Source: Neoechinorhynchus agilis
Taxonomy: Eukaryota > Acanthocephala
Reading direction: 5' to 3'
NCBI GenBank assembly: GCA_051530055.1
Contig: CM121341.1
Coordinates: 18,104,001 to 18,168,000, forward strand
Length of the DNA stretch: 64,000 nt
Shown: in pieces, positions 32,346 to 43,690 of the stretch
How positions within the stretch are numbered: position 1 is the first letter of the stretch
How the letters are laid out: each line of letters opens with the position of its first letter
The notes under the pieces: model-generated
Database searches by the model: none
What the model saw: the letters and a program-made list of their open reading frames with translations, nothing else
What the model was told of the DNA's origin: nothing
Made by a program: the position numbers and the translations under genes

Positions 32346-34990
32346 AATTTTCCAACAATCACCACCGTCCGAAAAATCGGAGCTTCTCTCCCTCCTCCGC
32401 TGTCGATATCACGCTAGCAGCATTGCCTCGTTGTACTGCAAGCGAGATATTTTGTCGCAGGAATACACCTGCTCGTGAGTCGCCGGTGGTTTCTGTAAAT
32501 TTTTTCGAGAGATCCTGGAGCAGAGTGAGTGCCGAGCTGCCAAGCGCTCCATATGTCTCTACTCCGAAGGTACAAAATAGTGGAACCCTTGCTAAATAAC
32601 TATATTTTCGTATCTTTATCCCTTCCGCTGCACTGGCTGCATCTTCAGCGATTTCAAGAGAGTAGGGAATGTTACCTACTGCGAGGGTGTCCAAACACGT
32701 GGCGTCTTGCCACGGAAAGACCGAAATTCCGTCTGGTCGACGACCGTCTAGTCGACAAAGATGGGCGGGTTCCAAGATGTTGGGGAAGTTCGTCGTTTTA
32801 AACGTCCGAGAAATTACGCTATTGATCTCAGAATGGCGTGAGAAACTTCCTCCTGACTTTCGCCAAACGAGGACGTGTCGCCTGAAAGCAACAACCAAAG
32901 ACCCACATCGACAGCGATGGGGCGTGCATATCGGGAGAACAAGTGTTAAGGACACTGCAATCCTCGTTATCTCATCAGTGATAAGAGTTCCCACAGATGC
33001 CAGAGGAACAGCCTCCAACTACGCCCCGATTCTCGTGTCGAAGCTGCCAACAATCTAGCTCGGACGACCCAATCGCGAGAACCTGAAAGTAAAGAGCTGT
33101 GAGCTCTCGCGACGAGAGGTCTGTCCCAGATCGACTGTCCGAGGCCATTCACGAGAACATAGTTAGCGACTTTCTGCTGGCACCAATCTTCAACTGCCAC
33201 CACAAAGTCATGGTCAAGACAAAACGTTTCCCTCAGAATTTTTTTCGCTATTGGTTGATTCCCCTCATGTGATCCAAGAAAGGCTGCCAAGGCAGGGTCT
33301 ACTAGGGCCCGAATGCCCAATCCTCCAGATGACACAGGCAATGAAGCTTGTCGCCACGCCTCATCTGAGAGCTGGACATTTAAAATAAGCTTGAGACAAG
33401 TCCTCACCTTGTCGTCGAGCTTAGTCAATCCTTCCTTATGTTTGAAGAATGTTGCTGTGTGGACCTTATATAACAATTTGGGATAAAGAGTGCGTTCTTT
33501 ATCAGAAATAGCGCTTCGTGAGCCGAGAGAGGGCTCACCCTATCGCACAGCAACGAAAGTTTCGGTATCATACGGCCGATCTCAGCTTCCACATTTGAAT
33601 CAAAGACACAACTACCCAGGAGGCTGATTTGCTCTGGGGTCACGAGTTTCAGACCTGGAGCTGCGGCCTCGAACCCATCCATTAGCTCCTTGACTTTGAC
33701 GGCGTCTTCGATATTTAATACTAGGAGCTCACACTTTCCAGCATTGAGCTCAATGCCCTTTCTCGAGATCTCCCTAATCAGCGTATCCAAATCGCGCAGA
33801 ACAACGGAGGGATCACCTCCGATGGTAGCGTCATCCAAGTACCAAGCGTTAAAGCTGGAATGGATAGAGTGCGCTATTGGATTTACTGTTAGGGAGAATG
33901 CGATTGGTCCGAGATTATCTCCTTGCTGCACTCCTCTTTCGGACCAAATGAGGCGGTCTTCGAAAAGCAAAGAATTCGCGGTCCCGTAGGCATTGAGAAA
34001 ATACTGTAAGGCTTCTGGTGCGTGATCCCTAATTGTGCAGAACATGCTTTCTCTATTGAGAGAGTTAAAGGCATTCTGAAAATCACACTTGAGAATCACG
34101 CACGGCTCTGAACTCCTCGTAGTAAAATTTCGGAGCATGTGGACAATAGCTTCCGCCTCGCAGGATGTGCAGCATCCCAGTTGGACTGGGTGAAGTTGCT
34201 GTCCGGTTTTCTCTGTGATACGTTTACAGATAATTTTCTCGCAAGGCGGCATATCGTCGAAGATACGGCCATGAGACGAATCCCACCTTCTTTTTTGTAA
34301 GGGCACATAATGATGCTCCGAAAAATAGGTCTTTTGCAACGGGATTCAGGTACTCTCGAGTCAGGCGGTCCACTAACCGAGAAAGTACACTTTCTAGCGA
34401 GAGCTACTTCACCAGTTGTAAAGGACATCATGTCCTTTAGGCGCTGAGGCCTTAGCCCGTCAAGCCCATGGCCCGAACCATTTACAAAAGACGAGATGAC
34501 CTTTTTTAACTCTGAAATTTGGGTTGGTAGTCCTGTCTCGTGTGGGAGGGGTGGAATTTCAAAGCTGCCACTACCGCATGGGTGTTTTGAAAGGAGTATT
34601 TGTAGTGTCGCGTTGTCTCCTTGCGCAAAACTGTCGGAGAATGACAATAACCGAACAGCCCCCCCGAACATCTCCGTCGGCAAGCTTCGAAGAGATATGT
34701 TCAGTCAGGGATCGCTTTGAAAAACGGCAACGAAACCTTCCTTCGTGCGTCCCTAACGAACTTCGCGAAATTTCATTTCGAAATTGTTAAATATCTGTTG
34801 GAAGGAGGCCACTCTTTCTTTGATTGTTGATGTCAAAAACACCCCAGAATCATCACTGGTGCAAAGGACTAAGCGCGAGAATGCGAAGTGCAGTGTCCAT
34901 AATGGCGCACAGTTCTTTTGGAGGCAATCGTTGAGCTATCCCGTAAATGCTTTAGCAACCTGATATCGTGCGTTCTTTGGGTTCCATTTC
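32346..34990 (-). mobile_element. Family A RLE-type non-LTR retrotransposon (A7), most complete copy
   Basis: The minus strand reads pre-RT (about 34990-34400) and RT with GGIRLMAVSSTICRLA, HPVQLGCCTSCEAEAIVHML, KCDFQNAFNSLNRESM, GVQQGDNLGPIAFSLTVNP and the catalytic WYLDDATIGGDPS (33400-34340). The thumb is SAHEALFLIKNALFIP. The C-terminal domain has MAVSTRESG-type residues, PICTPHRCRCG, RRPDGISVFPW and DATCLDTLA, which fit a cysteine/histidine motif followed by PD...D of a restriction-like endonuclease. It ends with RGNAASVISTAEEGEKL and GRW plus stop at 32359. A few frameshifts (near 33425, 33000 and 34330) inactivate it. It is close to A9 in sequence. Confidence 0.9.
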
Positions 34991-35560
34991 AGGACGTTCC
35001 TGGACCATAGATTATCAGGAATTTAAAGAATTCTCGGTAATTGCAAATACTATCTCCTTGCATATAATACTAACACATCGCTCATCGTATTTTAACGCAT
35101 ACATTTTTTTTATTCAAAATTAAGTTAATTTAATAACTTTTCACCTGCAAATAGGAAAAGTGACATTTTGCGCAAATAATTTAGCCGAGTGCAATCCTAT
35201 TTTCATGCCAAAACTTCAATTTCATTATCACCGCTATGAAAGATATCACCAGTGCATTGCTTTTCGAAGGGAAAGGAAATTTCGAGTGTTCACTATTTAA
35301 AAGCTTGGGCATCGACTATTTTCATGGCTAAAATTGATAATAAAATAGCATAATTGTAGAGGAATTGTATGATTTCTTTTAAATTTTTATGTGGCAGATT
35401 CTAATTATGGACAATAATTATCATGAATTACAGCACTGGAGAGGATAATTTCAGTAGAAAGCCATTTTTAGCTAATGTATAGCTATTTCGTTAGTAAAAT
35501 TGAAGAAGATGAGCAGGTGAAGAAGCTTCGCTATTACAAAAGGTATCATTATCTAAACAG
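34991..35560. other. Intergenic
   Basis: Unassigned AT-rich sequence between the LINE and the CCAAT box of the next gene. Confidence 0.35.
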
Positions 35561-35691
35561 CGGCGGCCAATCAGAATGCAAGGTGATGGGTAATACAGCA
35601 ATTAACATAATCGCCGTTTTTCTATATTGCCTCAAACATTTCTTCTAAGCCATCCGTTGATTGCTGTACAAAATTTAATATATACCTAGAT
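35561..35691 (+). promoter_or_regulatory. CCAAT-box promoter of the 455-residue three-TM gene
   Basis: GGCCAATCAGAATGC at 35566-35580 is an NF-Y-type box about 125 bp upstream of the ATG. A GATA-type TTATCT lies at about 35549. ATATACCTAG ends 2 nt before the ATG, an acceptor-like site. Confidence 0.45.
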
Positions 35692-37059
35692 ATGTACCGT
35701 GAATATCTGCATCCAATGAACGAAATGAATTGGCAATATTTTATGTATCAAGACATTGACAAAAACAATATCTCTTTGCCATTAAATATTTTGTGCAATG
35801 GCTATGCGAATTCAAAGTCAGGAGAAGATTCACTATCAAGAAATGTTTCACCGGACTGTTTATCGAATTCGTCCGATAACCAATACTACGAAAATTGTCA
35901 AGCTACCGAATTTGACAACAACGGCGCTACCATACAAGAAAATTGGTCTAATTGTTATTATTCGCCACCAATACTAAATGCTCACAGCAATCAAAATAGC
36001 ATTGTCATTCATGAAAATGAGACGATTAAAAACGATTTCAAGTCATTTTCACAGCAAAAGGAAATAAGGGATGAAGAATATTTATTGTCATACCAAAAAT
36101 CTACATTGTCTAACTTTTTGCCAAACTTCACTTCAGAACACCCTAATGTCCACCTTTATGAAAACTGTAAGGTAAATAACCCTGTTGTGGACAACGATAA
36201 CCAAGCTAACCAAACTACAAAGAGATGTTCGTCAAATTGCAACTTGTCGCCAATAAAACAAACTGCTCACCATAATTATGCGAACTTAAACATTTATGAG
36301 AATAATTTGCCGTTTAATTTTATCGCAGGAAACAATACAGGCAACCAATCGAATTCTCTGTTAGATCAATACCATTATGATCTTCAATTTAATCCCGACC
36401 TAAAAATATGTCCATGCCCTACTTCGATAGATTTTCCATATGATAAAAGCAATAAGTGTTCTTCGGGCATATATTTTTCAGAAACAAAACATAATAAAGA
36501 AGTTCAATCGGATTTCAGCACCGATAAACGTTATCAGCCAAGCAATTCAGATTTATTCAATAGCAACGAAGAGTTAAGAATGATCTACCCAGATTTGTCT
36601 TCAACAACTTTACCGTCAGACACTGAATCCACTTATACTTATGTCCACATTTATGAAAACCGCACACCGGTGAATCCAATTTTTAGTAATGGCAGGCAAC
36701 AACGAGCTAAAATAGCTTTAACAAAATGTCAGCACTACGTTTTATGGTTCATTTTAATGTGCTTACTTTTAATTGTTACTGTGAACACATACTCTCTTAA
36801 GGAAATATTACCCCGGCCGCTTCTTATTTTTCAAACAAAGACTACTATATTTCAAAGCTTAAATTGGCTACCTCGCTTACTTAACGTTATGTCACTTTGG
36901 ATTTCGTTGTTCACTGCATCACTGCTTTTAGCTGGACTAAAATTGCATTTGAAGGAAAAGATCGAGCTTCAAAAGGCACGTAGGCATTACGCCATTGCCT
37001 GTTGTCTATTGATAATCCTAACATTAACAAATTCCACGGCATGGCTCATTCCAAAATAA
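35692..37059 (+). CDS. Three-TM orphan membrane protein with repeated YEN motifs (long form)
   Basis: Intact intronless ORF of 455 residues. Residues 1-340 are asparagine/serine-rich and probably disordered, with the motif YEN at 66, 156, 202 and 321. Three sit in similar contexts (NVHLYENCK, NLNIYENNL, YVHIYENRT), and YAN occurs at 38 and 196. Y-x-N is the core of Grb2-type SH2 ligands if phosphorylated. Three hydrophobic segments end the protein, at about 349-367 (YVLWFILMCLLLIVTVNTY), 397-419 and 432-452, with a basic loop between TM2 and TM3. The topology and spacing match the 204-residue protein at 30339-30953, so they may be paralogues that diverged in the N-terminal domain. The function is unknown. 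A CCAAT box lies upstream. Confidence 0.75.
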   Translation: MYREYLHPMNEMNWQYFMYQDIDKNNISLPLNILCNGYANSKSGEDSLSRNVSPDCLSNSSDNQYYENCQATEFDNNGATIQENWSNCYYSPPILNAHSNQNSIVIHENETIKNDFKSFSQQKEIRDEEYLLSYQKSTLSNFLPNFTSEHPNVHLYENCKVNNPVVDNDNQANQTTKRCSSNCNLSPIKQTAHHNYANLNIYENNLPFNFIAGNNTGNQSNSLLDQYHYDLQFNPDLKICPCPTSIDFPYDKSNKCSSGIYFSETKHNKEVQSDFSTDKRYQPSNSDLFNSNEELRMIYPDLSSTTLPSDTESTYTYVHIYENRTPVNPIFSNGRQQRAKIALTKCQHYVLWFILMCLLLIVTVNTYSLKEILPRPLLIFQTKTTIFQSLNWLPRLLNVMSLWISLFTASLLLAGLKLHLKEKIELQKARRHYAIACCLLIILTLTNSTAWLIPK

Positions 37060-37394
37060 AATAAATTTTGAATAGTATTTTAGTGTCCTGCAGAAAAAGA
37101 TGTTATCATAGCTCAAAATACATTATTTATACAGTCGTTGGATAGACGACTTTACAAAAATTTATGTGGAAAGTACTTAAAAATTTCTACCTGAAAATTT
37201 TATTTAATCCATTTAAGATAAAATGTTACATTGTTTATTCAGTACTGAACTTGTTTTGCAGCAAGGAAAACGAGTAAAATGCTAATTGCGGTAATATCCG
37301 CGTCTTTCGCTGACCTAAACAATTGAGTTCTTTCCAGTAATTTTAGGAAAAGTAAAACTTAGGTTTTTAAATACTACGAATTTTAAAATCTCAT

Positions 37395-38465
37395 TATACT
37401 AGTCGTCTTACGCTTAGTCAACCAATTTGCAGGGGACGAGTTGATTCCGAAAGCAATTGAGCTATTTTTCGACGTATATTTGTGTGCCCTCGCGAAAAAG
37501 GAAGGTGAGATTCGTCACATTACAATTGGAACAACTCTGCGCCGCATAAAAGCAAAAATTTTAAATAAAAGGATCGCGGAAAAAGGGATGCTGTTTTGCC
37601 CGACTCAGTTACGCTGCTGTACATCTTGCGGCACAGATGCGATTGTTCATTCACTCCGCACGCTCATCACAAGAAACTCGAAACCGTGCGTGATATCGAA
37701 ATGTGATTTACAAAAATGCATTCAGCATAGTTTACCGAGCAGATTTGCTCGAAGTAGTTAGAGATCACGCATCAGAAGCATTTCGGTATTTAGTTAATGC
37801 CTAATGGGACTTCAACTCCTTGGTTGTTCAATAACCACGTTTTGTGGTCAGAAAGAGGAGTTCAAAAAGGGGATCCTTTTGGCCCAATAGCCTTCTCACT
37901 CGCAGTCAATCCCGTCGCGCACTCTCTCCAGTGTATCTTTAACGGCTGGTACCTGGACGATGCCACGGTCGGAATTAACCCCTCTGTTGTACTTCGCGAT
38001 TTGGAGACCGTGAAGGAGACGGCGAAAATTGGCATTGAATTTCATGCTGCGAAATGCGAGATTTTAGTGATGAACTTGCAAACTATAGTGAAAGATTTTC
38101 AGAAGCTGGCTCCCGGGATAGAATTGATCACTCTAGAGTGGTTGAGTCTTCTAGGAAGCTACATTTTTGGTTCTAATGTTGAAGCAGAGATTGCCAATCT
38201 TCACCCACAACTTTCGGTGCTGTGCGAACGAGTTGATCAATTATCTTCACGTGAGGCTCTGCTTCTGATCAAGAGCATCATCTTCACTCCAAAATTGTTG
38301 TATAAGCTGCGTACAGCACCATTTTTAGACACAAGGATAACTTGCAAAATTAGATGAGATGGTGAAAGCCTCTCTCGCTAAAATTTTAAATACTCAACTG
38401 TCGGACGAGGCCTTGCGTCAAGCGTCCTTGCCTGTGTCGCCCTCCAACATCACCTCGCAAATCGA
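37395..38465 (+). mobile_element. Family A non-LTR fragment (A8), RT only
   Basis: The plus strand reads DVYLCALAKKEGEIRHITIG, CPTQLRCCTSCGTDAIVHSL, GVQKGDPFGPIAFSLAVNP, WYLDDATVGINPSV, IELITLEWLSLLGSYIFGSN and SSREALLLIKSIIFTPKLLY, ending near DEALRQASLPVS at about 38440. The active site YLDD is intact. A frameshift near 37760 splits palm and fingers, and the endonuclease half is missing. This copy is more diverged than A7 and A9. Confidence 0.8.
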
Positions 38466-38713
38466 CGGTCCCGCGCACCCGAGTCAAGGCTACAAACTTA
38501 GTTACCCTCATGCCATCCATTTTTAGATGCTTGAGAAGGAGGCTGAGACCTTGAAAATTCGCAATGAAGATTTCAATAATAAAGTTAGTGTGTAACAATT
38601 CGCCATTGAGAATTAAACTCTTTATTGGTATAAAAATTATTCTTTTTGAAAAAGTTTTCGTAAACAAAAACAATATAAAGTAAATAATGAAGTTTCAAGG
38701 CTGCTTTTTTGTA

Positions 38714-38861
38714 GGCGGAAAATTTAAAAATGTACGCCAATACTCGTTTTGGCCGCATAAACAAAAATATTTTGGAATATGACGATCCAAGCAGTAAAAA
38801 ATCAACGATACAAGATTGTGCCAAAATATCAGAATCAATAAAGTCTTTTAAATTTGCCGCC
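38714..38861 (+). mobile_element. Hairpin-motif element (M12), degraded
   Basis: The right part keeps ACAAGATTGTGCC-AAAA-TAT and AATCAATAAAG (38805-38843), diagnostic of the M3/M4 subfamily. Inverted ends GGCGGAAAATTTAAAA (38714) and TTTTAAATTTGCCGCC (to 38861) define it. The 5' half of the core is eroded. Confidence 0.55.
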
Positions 38862-38867
38862 ATATAA

Positions 38868-39074
38868 AAACATAAATTTCTGTTGAAAAGATAATTCATT
38901 GTTATTTGTCGATAGAAGAAAATAAATGAAATTAAGATTTTATTGAGGTACAAAGCTTACTAGAAAAATTTTTCTTCGGAAACAATCGCTGAAGAAGATC
39001 GCAGATAGTGGATCGAAATATCCAATAAAATCTTAATTTCATTTATTTTCTCCTATCGACAAACATAAATTTCT
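38868..39074 (+). mobile_element. Hairpin-motif palindromic element (M6) with 14-bp target duplication
   Basis: The 179-bp insert 38882-39060 lies between AAACATAAATTTCT at 38868-38881 and 39061-39074. The inverted arms are GTCGATAGAAGAAAATAAATG and its complement at the right end. A 26-nt extension (GTTGAAAAGATAATTCATTG...) lies only on the left. The core CTGAAGA-A-GATC-loop-GATC-GAAA starts at 38989, then CAATAAA at 39023. Confidence 0.88.
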
Positions 39075-39418
39075 CCCATGTTTTATTAAAATTGCAAACG
39101 CGTTTGAATTTTTAAATTAAAAGAAAACACGTCGTCCAGCACATAATATAGAAACCTTTCCTAAACTTAATGAGATGTTTATTTGTCGTGTTCAATAAGT
39201 AAACAGATTTTGTAAGCAGCTCAAACCTGAGCATACATTCGGATCAACAAATGATTCCCTCGTGTACAGCCGATTACCATAAATTCACCTTTGCAAAACA
39301 ATAAGCTCAAAACCTAGAAACTTGGTTGTTATCGAGTGACTTCTTCGTAAAGTCTTGCGTTCGAAAGAACTGGCATTTATTTTAGAATTTCTTCAGGGAC
39401 TTGTAAACTAGAATCGAA

Positions 39419-41116
39419 ATGTCTGACTGGTTTCGCTCTAAAGGATTGGTAGCCGCGCGTGCGATTTCTGATCAATTAAAGACTATAAAAGACGACATAA
39501 TTGGACCGCCAGACGCCTTGGATGATGGCTCAGCCATGTCGCTATATATTAAAGATCTTCAAAAAACAATCCAGTTGCTTCAAAAAAGATGTCGTGAATT
39601 GGAAGCATCATCTTTTAATGGCCACTTTACGGTCGAAAATCAAAAACTTGAAGTTACATGGGATATTGACGAAGTTCAAGCCGGGATCAGAGATTCCGTT
39701 GCGACATTGGATGAATGCATTGAGGAAATTGACCGGGATTACCGGAATCTTCTGGTATGAAATTTTTTGTGCTATTTTAGATAAATATATGGCGTTTTTC
39801 TAGAAATCCGATAAGGCAAATAAAGACCAAATTCGGGAACTTCGAGTTGAATTGGAAGTGTCTGAGTTGAGGCACAACGAGGAGTTGAAGAGACTGCATA
39901 CAATAAAAGATGATTTGCGGAATCATGAGATTGACCGACTTCGAGATCAGTTCGCTCAGAGTATGTAAGTTTCGTATAATCCTTTTTAAGACTTGAATTC
40001 GCTGACTTTTTGGTCAATCCGTAAAGGATATTAATTAGCGAGACTATTTGACCAAATGATTGTTCATGTTTTTCATTTCGTGCGGCCAAGTTGGTTTTTA
40101 CAAGAACGGAGGCGAACATGTTACGATTTTACCGAGATCTGAACTTTTAAGATCTACTCAAAGCCCGAAAATACCATCTACTTCCGCCGAATTCTTTAAT
40201 ATAGAGCACTCGAAAACTGTTGTTATAGTCTCATATCTCCGATTGAACAACGAAATCATCATCCTAGTATGATTTTATTTTCACTTCTCGTTTATTCGAA
40301 GAGCTCACATGCAATCGGAAATATCACACAAGGATGAAAGGATAAACTATCTGGAAAAAAGGTTATTAGATCAAGCAGCTGATGCTAGTAGAAGGAACGT
40401 TTGCTCCGAGAAGGCCCTTATAGAAATGTATGCCGTCTTAGACGAATTTCAAAGAGGTATGTTTAATTTTTAATAATTACGCAGAGGTAGCTTGGATTAG
40501 AGAAAGAGAAAATGTTTAAACGTTTGACTGATGAACGTGAAACAAGTAGAGTGCAATATATGGATGAATTGGAAAATTTAAGAAGTCAAAAGGAAGAGAG
40601 TGATGTTAGTATTTTTTAACCATTCCGAATTCTCATTTATATTCAGCAACAAAATCGTGAACTTAAAAATCGATTAGAGTGCTCCGAAGCAAATATTTTC
40701 GATCTTAATAAAGCACTCATGAAACAGACGAATTTATGTGAGGAGCTTAGAAATGAGACTGGGGCTCTACATGCAACTCTCCGGAATTTATCTCCTGCTA
40801 CTGGAAACCGAATCGAGAAGTAATATGCGTTTTCTTTAATTTTAATGAACTTTTGTATAGATACTTAATTAAACAAATGCTGATTTCTTATTGGAAAGCA
40901 GACGAACGAGTCCGCTATCAGGCATTGAGGCCCATTCTAAGTGTCCTTGAATTTGAAGAGGGTGAAATGGAAGCCGTATTTAACGATTCGTTAAGATCTG
41001 AGGTATATGATATCGCTTTTCAATAGTGACCGCTTAAAAAATCATTTCTTTGAACCTTATAGTCGATCGGTCAGATGCTAATAAAATATGTTGACCAGGA
41101 GCCGAATAATAGGTGA
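39419..41116 (+). CDS. Compact GRAB-domain golgin (GMAP-210/TRIP11-like)
   Basis: Seven exons join in frame to 372 residues: 39419-39754, 39804-39960, 40304-40456, 40501-40604, 40647-40819, 40861-41002, 41063-41116. Intron 2 is about 340 nt; the others are about 40-60 nt. Most of the protein is coiled coil (LYIKDLQKTIQLLQKRCREL, RINYLEKRLLDQAADASR, QNRELKNRLECSEANI). Residues about 304-350 (KYLIKQMLISYWKADERVRY, then ALRPILSVLEFEEGEMEAVF) resemble the GRAB domain, the Arf1-binding GRIP-like helix pair of GMAP-210/Rud3 golgins at the cis-Golgi. The N-terminus MSDWFRSKGLVAARAI could be a short amphipathic membrane-binding helix, weakly like the ALPS motif of GMAP-210. It is far shorter than vertebrate GMAP-210 (about 2000 residues), nearer yeast Rud3 in size. 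AAACTAG lies 7 nt before the ATG. Confidence 0.7.
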
Positions 41117-41591
41117 TCTTGTGTATGATGATGTGTAAAGCGAATGTTTAACCAATTAAAGTTTGAAGTACCGAACATTAAATCTTCTTTGACTTAAAAG
41201 GGGTAGAGAATGTGTTCTCTCGAACGGTTTACAAATTCTCACAAAAACAGTATAAGGAAGTGTGCTAAATCCAAAAATGTATCGTATGTTATCACTAATA
41301 ATCGCAATTGTTCTAACGATTCAATTTGGCTAAACAATCGAATCGGTTGCAAATGAAGTATTGTTGATGGTATAAAAGGTGGGAAGGAATCAACTTTCTA
41401 TAAATGAAGAATTTTCCTCCTTAGAAGATACCTGATTTACCAAAAAACTTTTAGATTTTTATCTTCAGGGGAAAATATACTTTCTTTTGGTAGTTATACA
41501 CACCCGGATGTAAATTCCTATATTTATTGTCGATATTTCGTCGGATAATTCCGACATTATCAAGACCTATCATTGATTGTAAGTTTTTAAA
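41117..41591. other. Intergenic
   Basis: No feature recognised. Confidence 0.35.
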
Positions 41592-43690
41592 TGAATACAC
41601 TTGCTCGTGCGTCGCCGGTCGTTTCTCTCAATTCCTTCGAGAGATCCTGGAGCACAGTGAGTGCCAAGCTGCCAAGCGCTCCATACGTTTCTACTCCGAA
41701 GGGGACAAAATAGTGGGCCCTTGCTAATTCCCTATATTTTCGTACCTTCCTCCCTTCCGCTGCACTGGCTGCACCTCCAGGGATTTTGAGAGTTTAGAAT
41801 GTTGCTTACTGCGAGGGTGTCCACACACGTGGCGTCCCAGAGAAGGTATTTGTTCTCTCGCCACGAAAAGACCGAAATTCCGTCAGGCCGACGACCGTCT
41901 AATCGACAAAGATGGACGGGTTCCAAGATGTTGGGGAAGTTCGCCGTTTTAAACACCCAAGAAATTACACTATTGATCTCAGAATGGCGTGAGAACCTTC
42001 CTCATGACTTTCGGCAAACGAGGACGTGTCGCCCGAAAGTATCAACCAAAGACCCACATCATCGGGAGACCAAGCCTTAAGGACACTGCAATCCTCGTTA
42101 TCTCATCAGTGATAAGAGTTCCCACAGATGCCAGAGGAACAGCCTCCAACCACGCCCCCGATTCTCGTGTCGAAACTGTTAACAATCTAGCTCGGATGGC
42201 CTCATCGCTAGAAGCTAAAAGTAGAGAGCTGTGAGCTCTCGCGACGAGAAGTCTGTCCCAGGTCGACTGTCCGAGGCCATTCACGGTAACATGGTTAGCG
42301 GCTTTCTGCTGGCACCAATCTTCAACTGCCACCAAAAAGTCATGGTCAAGACAAAACGTTTCCCTCAGAATTATCTTCGCTATCGGTTGACTCCTCTCAT
42401 ACGATCCAAGAAAGGCTGGCAAGGCAAGGTCTACTAGCGCCCAAGTGCCCAATACCCCCAGATGACACAGGCAATGAAGCTTGTCGCAACGCCTCATCGG
42501 AGAGCTGGGCATTTAAAATGCGACCTTGTCGTCGAGCTTAGCCAATCCTTCCTTATGTTTGAAGAATGTTGCCGTGCGAACAATTTCGGGATAAAGAGTG
42601 CGTTCTTTATCAGAAATAAAGCTTCGTGAGCCGAGAGAGCGCTCACCCTATCGCACAATATGATACGGCCGATCTCAGCTTCCACATTTGAATCAAAGAC
42701 ACAGCTACCAAGGAGGCTGAGTTGCTCTGGAGTCACAAGTTTCAGACCTTTAGCTGCGGCCTCGAACCCATCCATTAGACTAGGAGCTCACACTATCAGC
42801 ATTGAGCTCAATGCCCATTCTCGAGGTCTCCCTAAGCAGCGTCTCCAAATCGCGCAGAACAACGGAGGGATCACATCTGAGTGTAGCGTCATCCAAGTAC
42901 CAAGCGTTGAAGCTGGGATGGAGAGAGTGCGCTATTGGATTTATTGTTACTGAGAATGCGATTAGTCCGAGAGGATCTCCTTGCTGCACTCCTCTTTCGG
43001 ACCAAATGAGGCGGTCTTCGAAAAGCAAAGGATTCGCGGTCCCGTAGGCATTGAGAAAATAATGTAAGGCTTCTGGTGCATGATCCCTAATTGTGCAGAA
43101 CATGCTTTCTCTATTGAGAGAGTTAAAGGCATTCTGAAAATCACACTTGAGAATCACGCACGGCTCTGAACTCCTCGTAGTAAAATTTCGGAGCATGTGG
43201 ACAATAGCTTCCGCCTCGCAGGATGTGCAGCATCCCAGTTGGACTGGGTGAAGTTGCTGTCCGTTTTTCTCTGTGATACGTTTACAGATAATTTTTCCCG
43301 CAAGGCGGCATATCGTCGAAGATACGGCCAAGAGACGAATCCCACCTTCTTTTTTGTAAGGGCACATAATGATGCTCCGAAAAATAGGTCTTTTGCAACG
43401 GGATTCAGGTACTCTCGAGTCAGGCGGTCCACTAACCGAGAAAGCACACTTTCTAGCGAGAGCTACTTCACCAGTTGTAAAGGACATCATGTCCTTTAGG
43501 TGCTGAGGCCTTAGCCCGTCAAGCCCATGGCCCGAACCATTTACAAAAGACGAGATGACCTTTTTTAACTCTGAAATTTGGGTTGGTAGTCCTGTCTTGT
43601 GTGGGAGGGGTGGAATTTCAAAGCTGCCACTACCGCATGGGTGTTTTGACCGGAGTATTTGTAGTGTCGCGTTGTCTCCTTGCGCAAAAC
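41592..43690 (-). mobile_element. Family A RLE-type non-LTR retrotransposon (A9), truncated both ends
   Basis: The minus strand carries RT (PVQLGCCTSCEAEAIVHMLR, GVQQGDPLGLIAFSVTINP, WYLDDATLRCDPS) and thumb. The C-terminal region follows with RRPDGISVFSW and WDATCVDTLAVSN, down to GVETYGAL...-like residues, then stops near 41592 without the final block. The 5' cut is at 43690 within the pre-RT region. Long stretches (for example 43010-43660) match A7 (33950-34600) with very few differences, so these two copies are recent relatives. Several small deletions and frameshifts are present. Codon IRPDG/PDG and WDATC positions keep the endonuclease-like residues. Confidence 0.88.
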
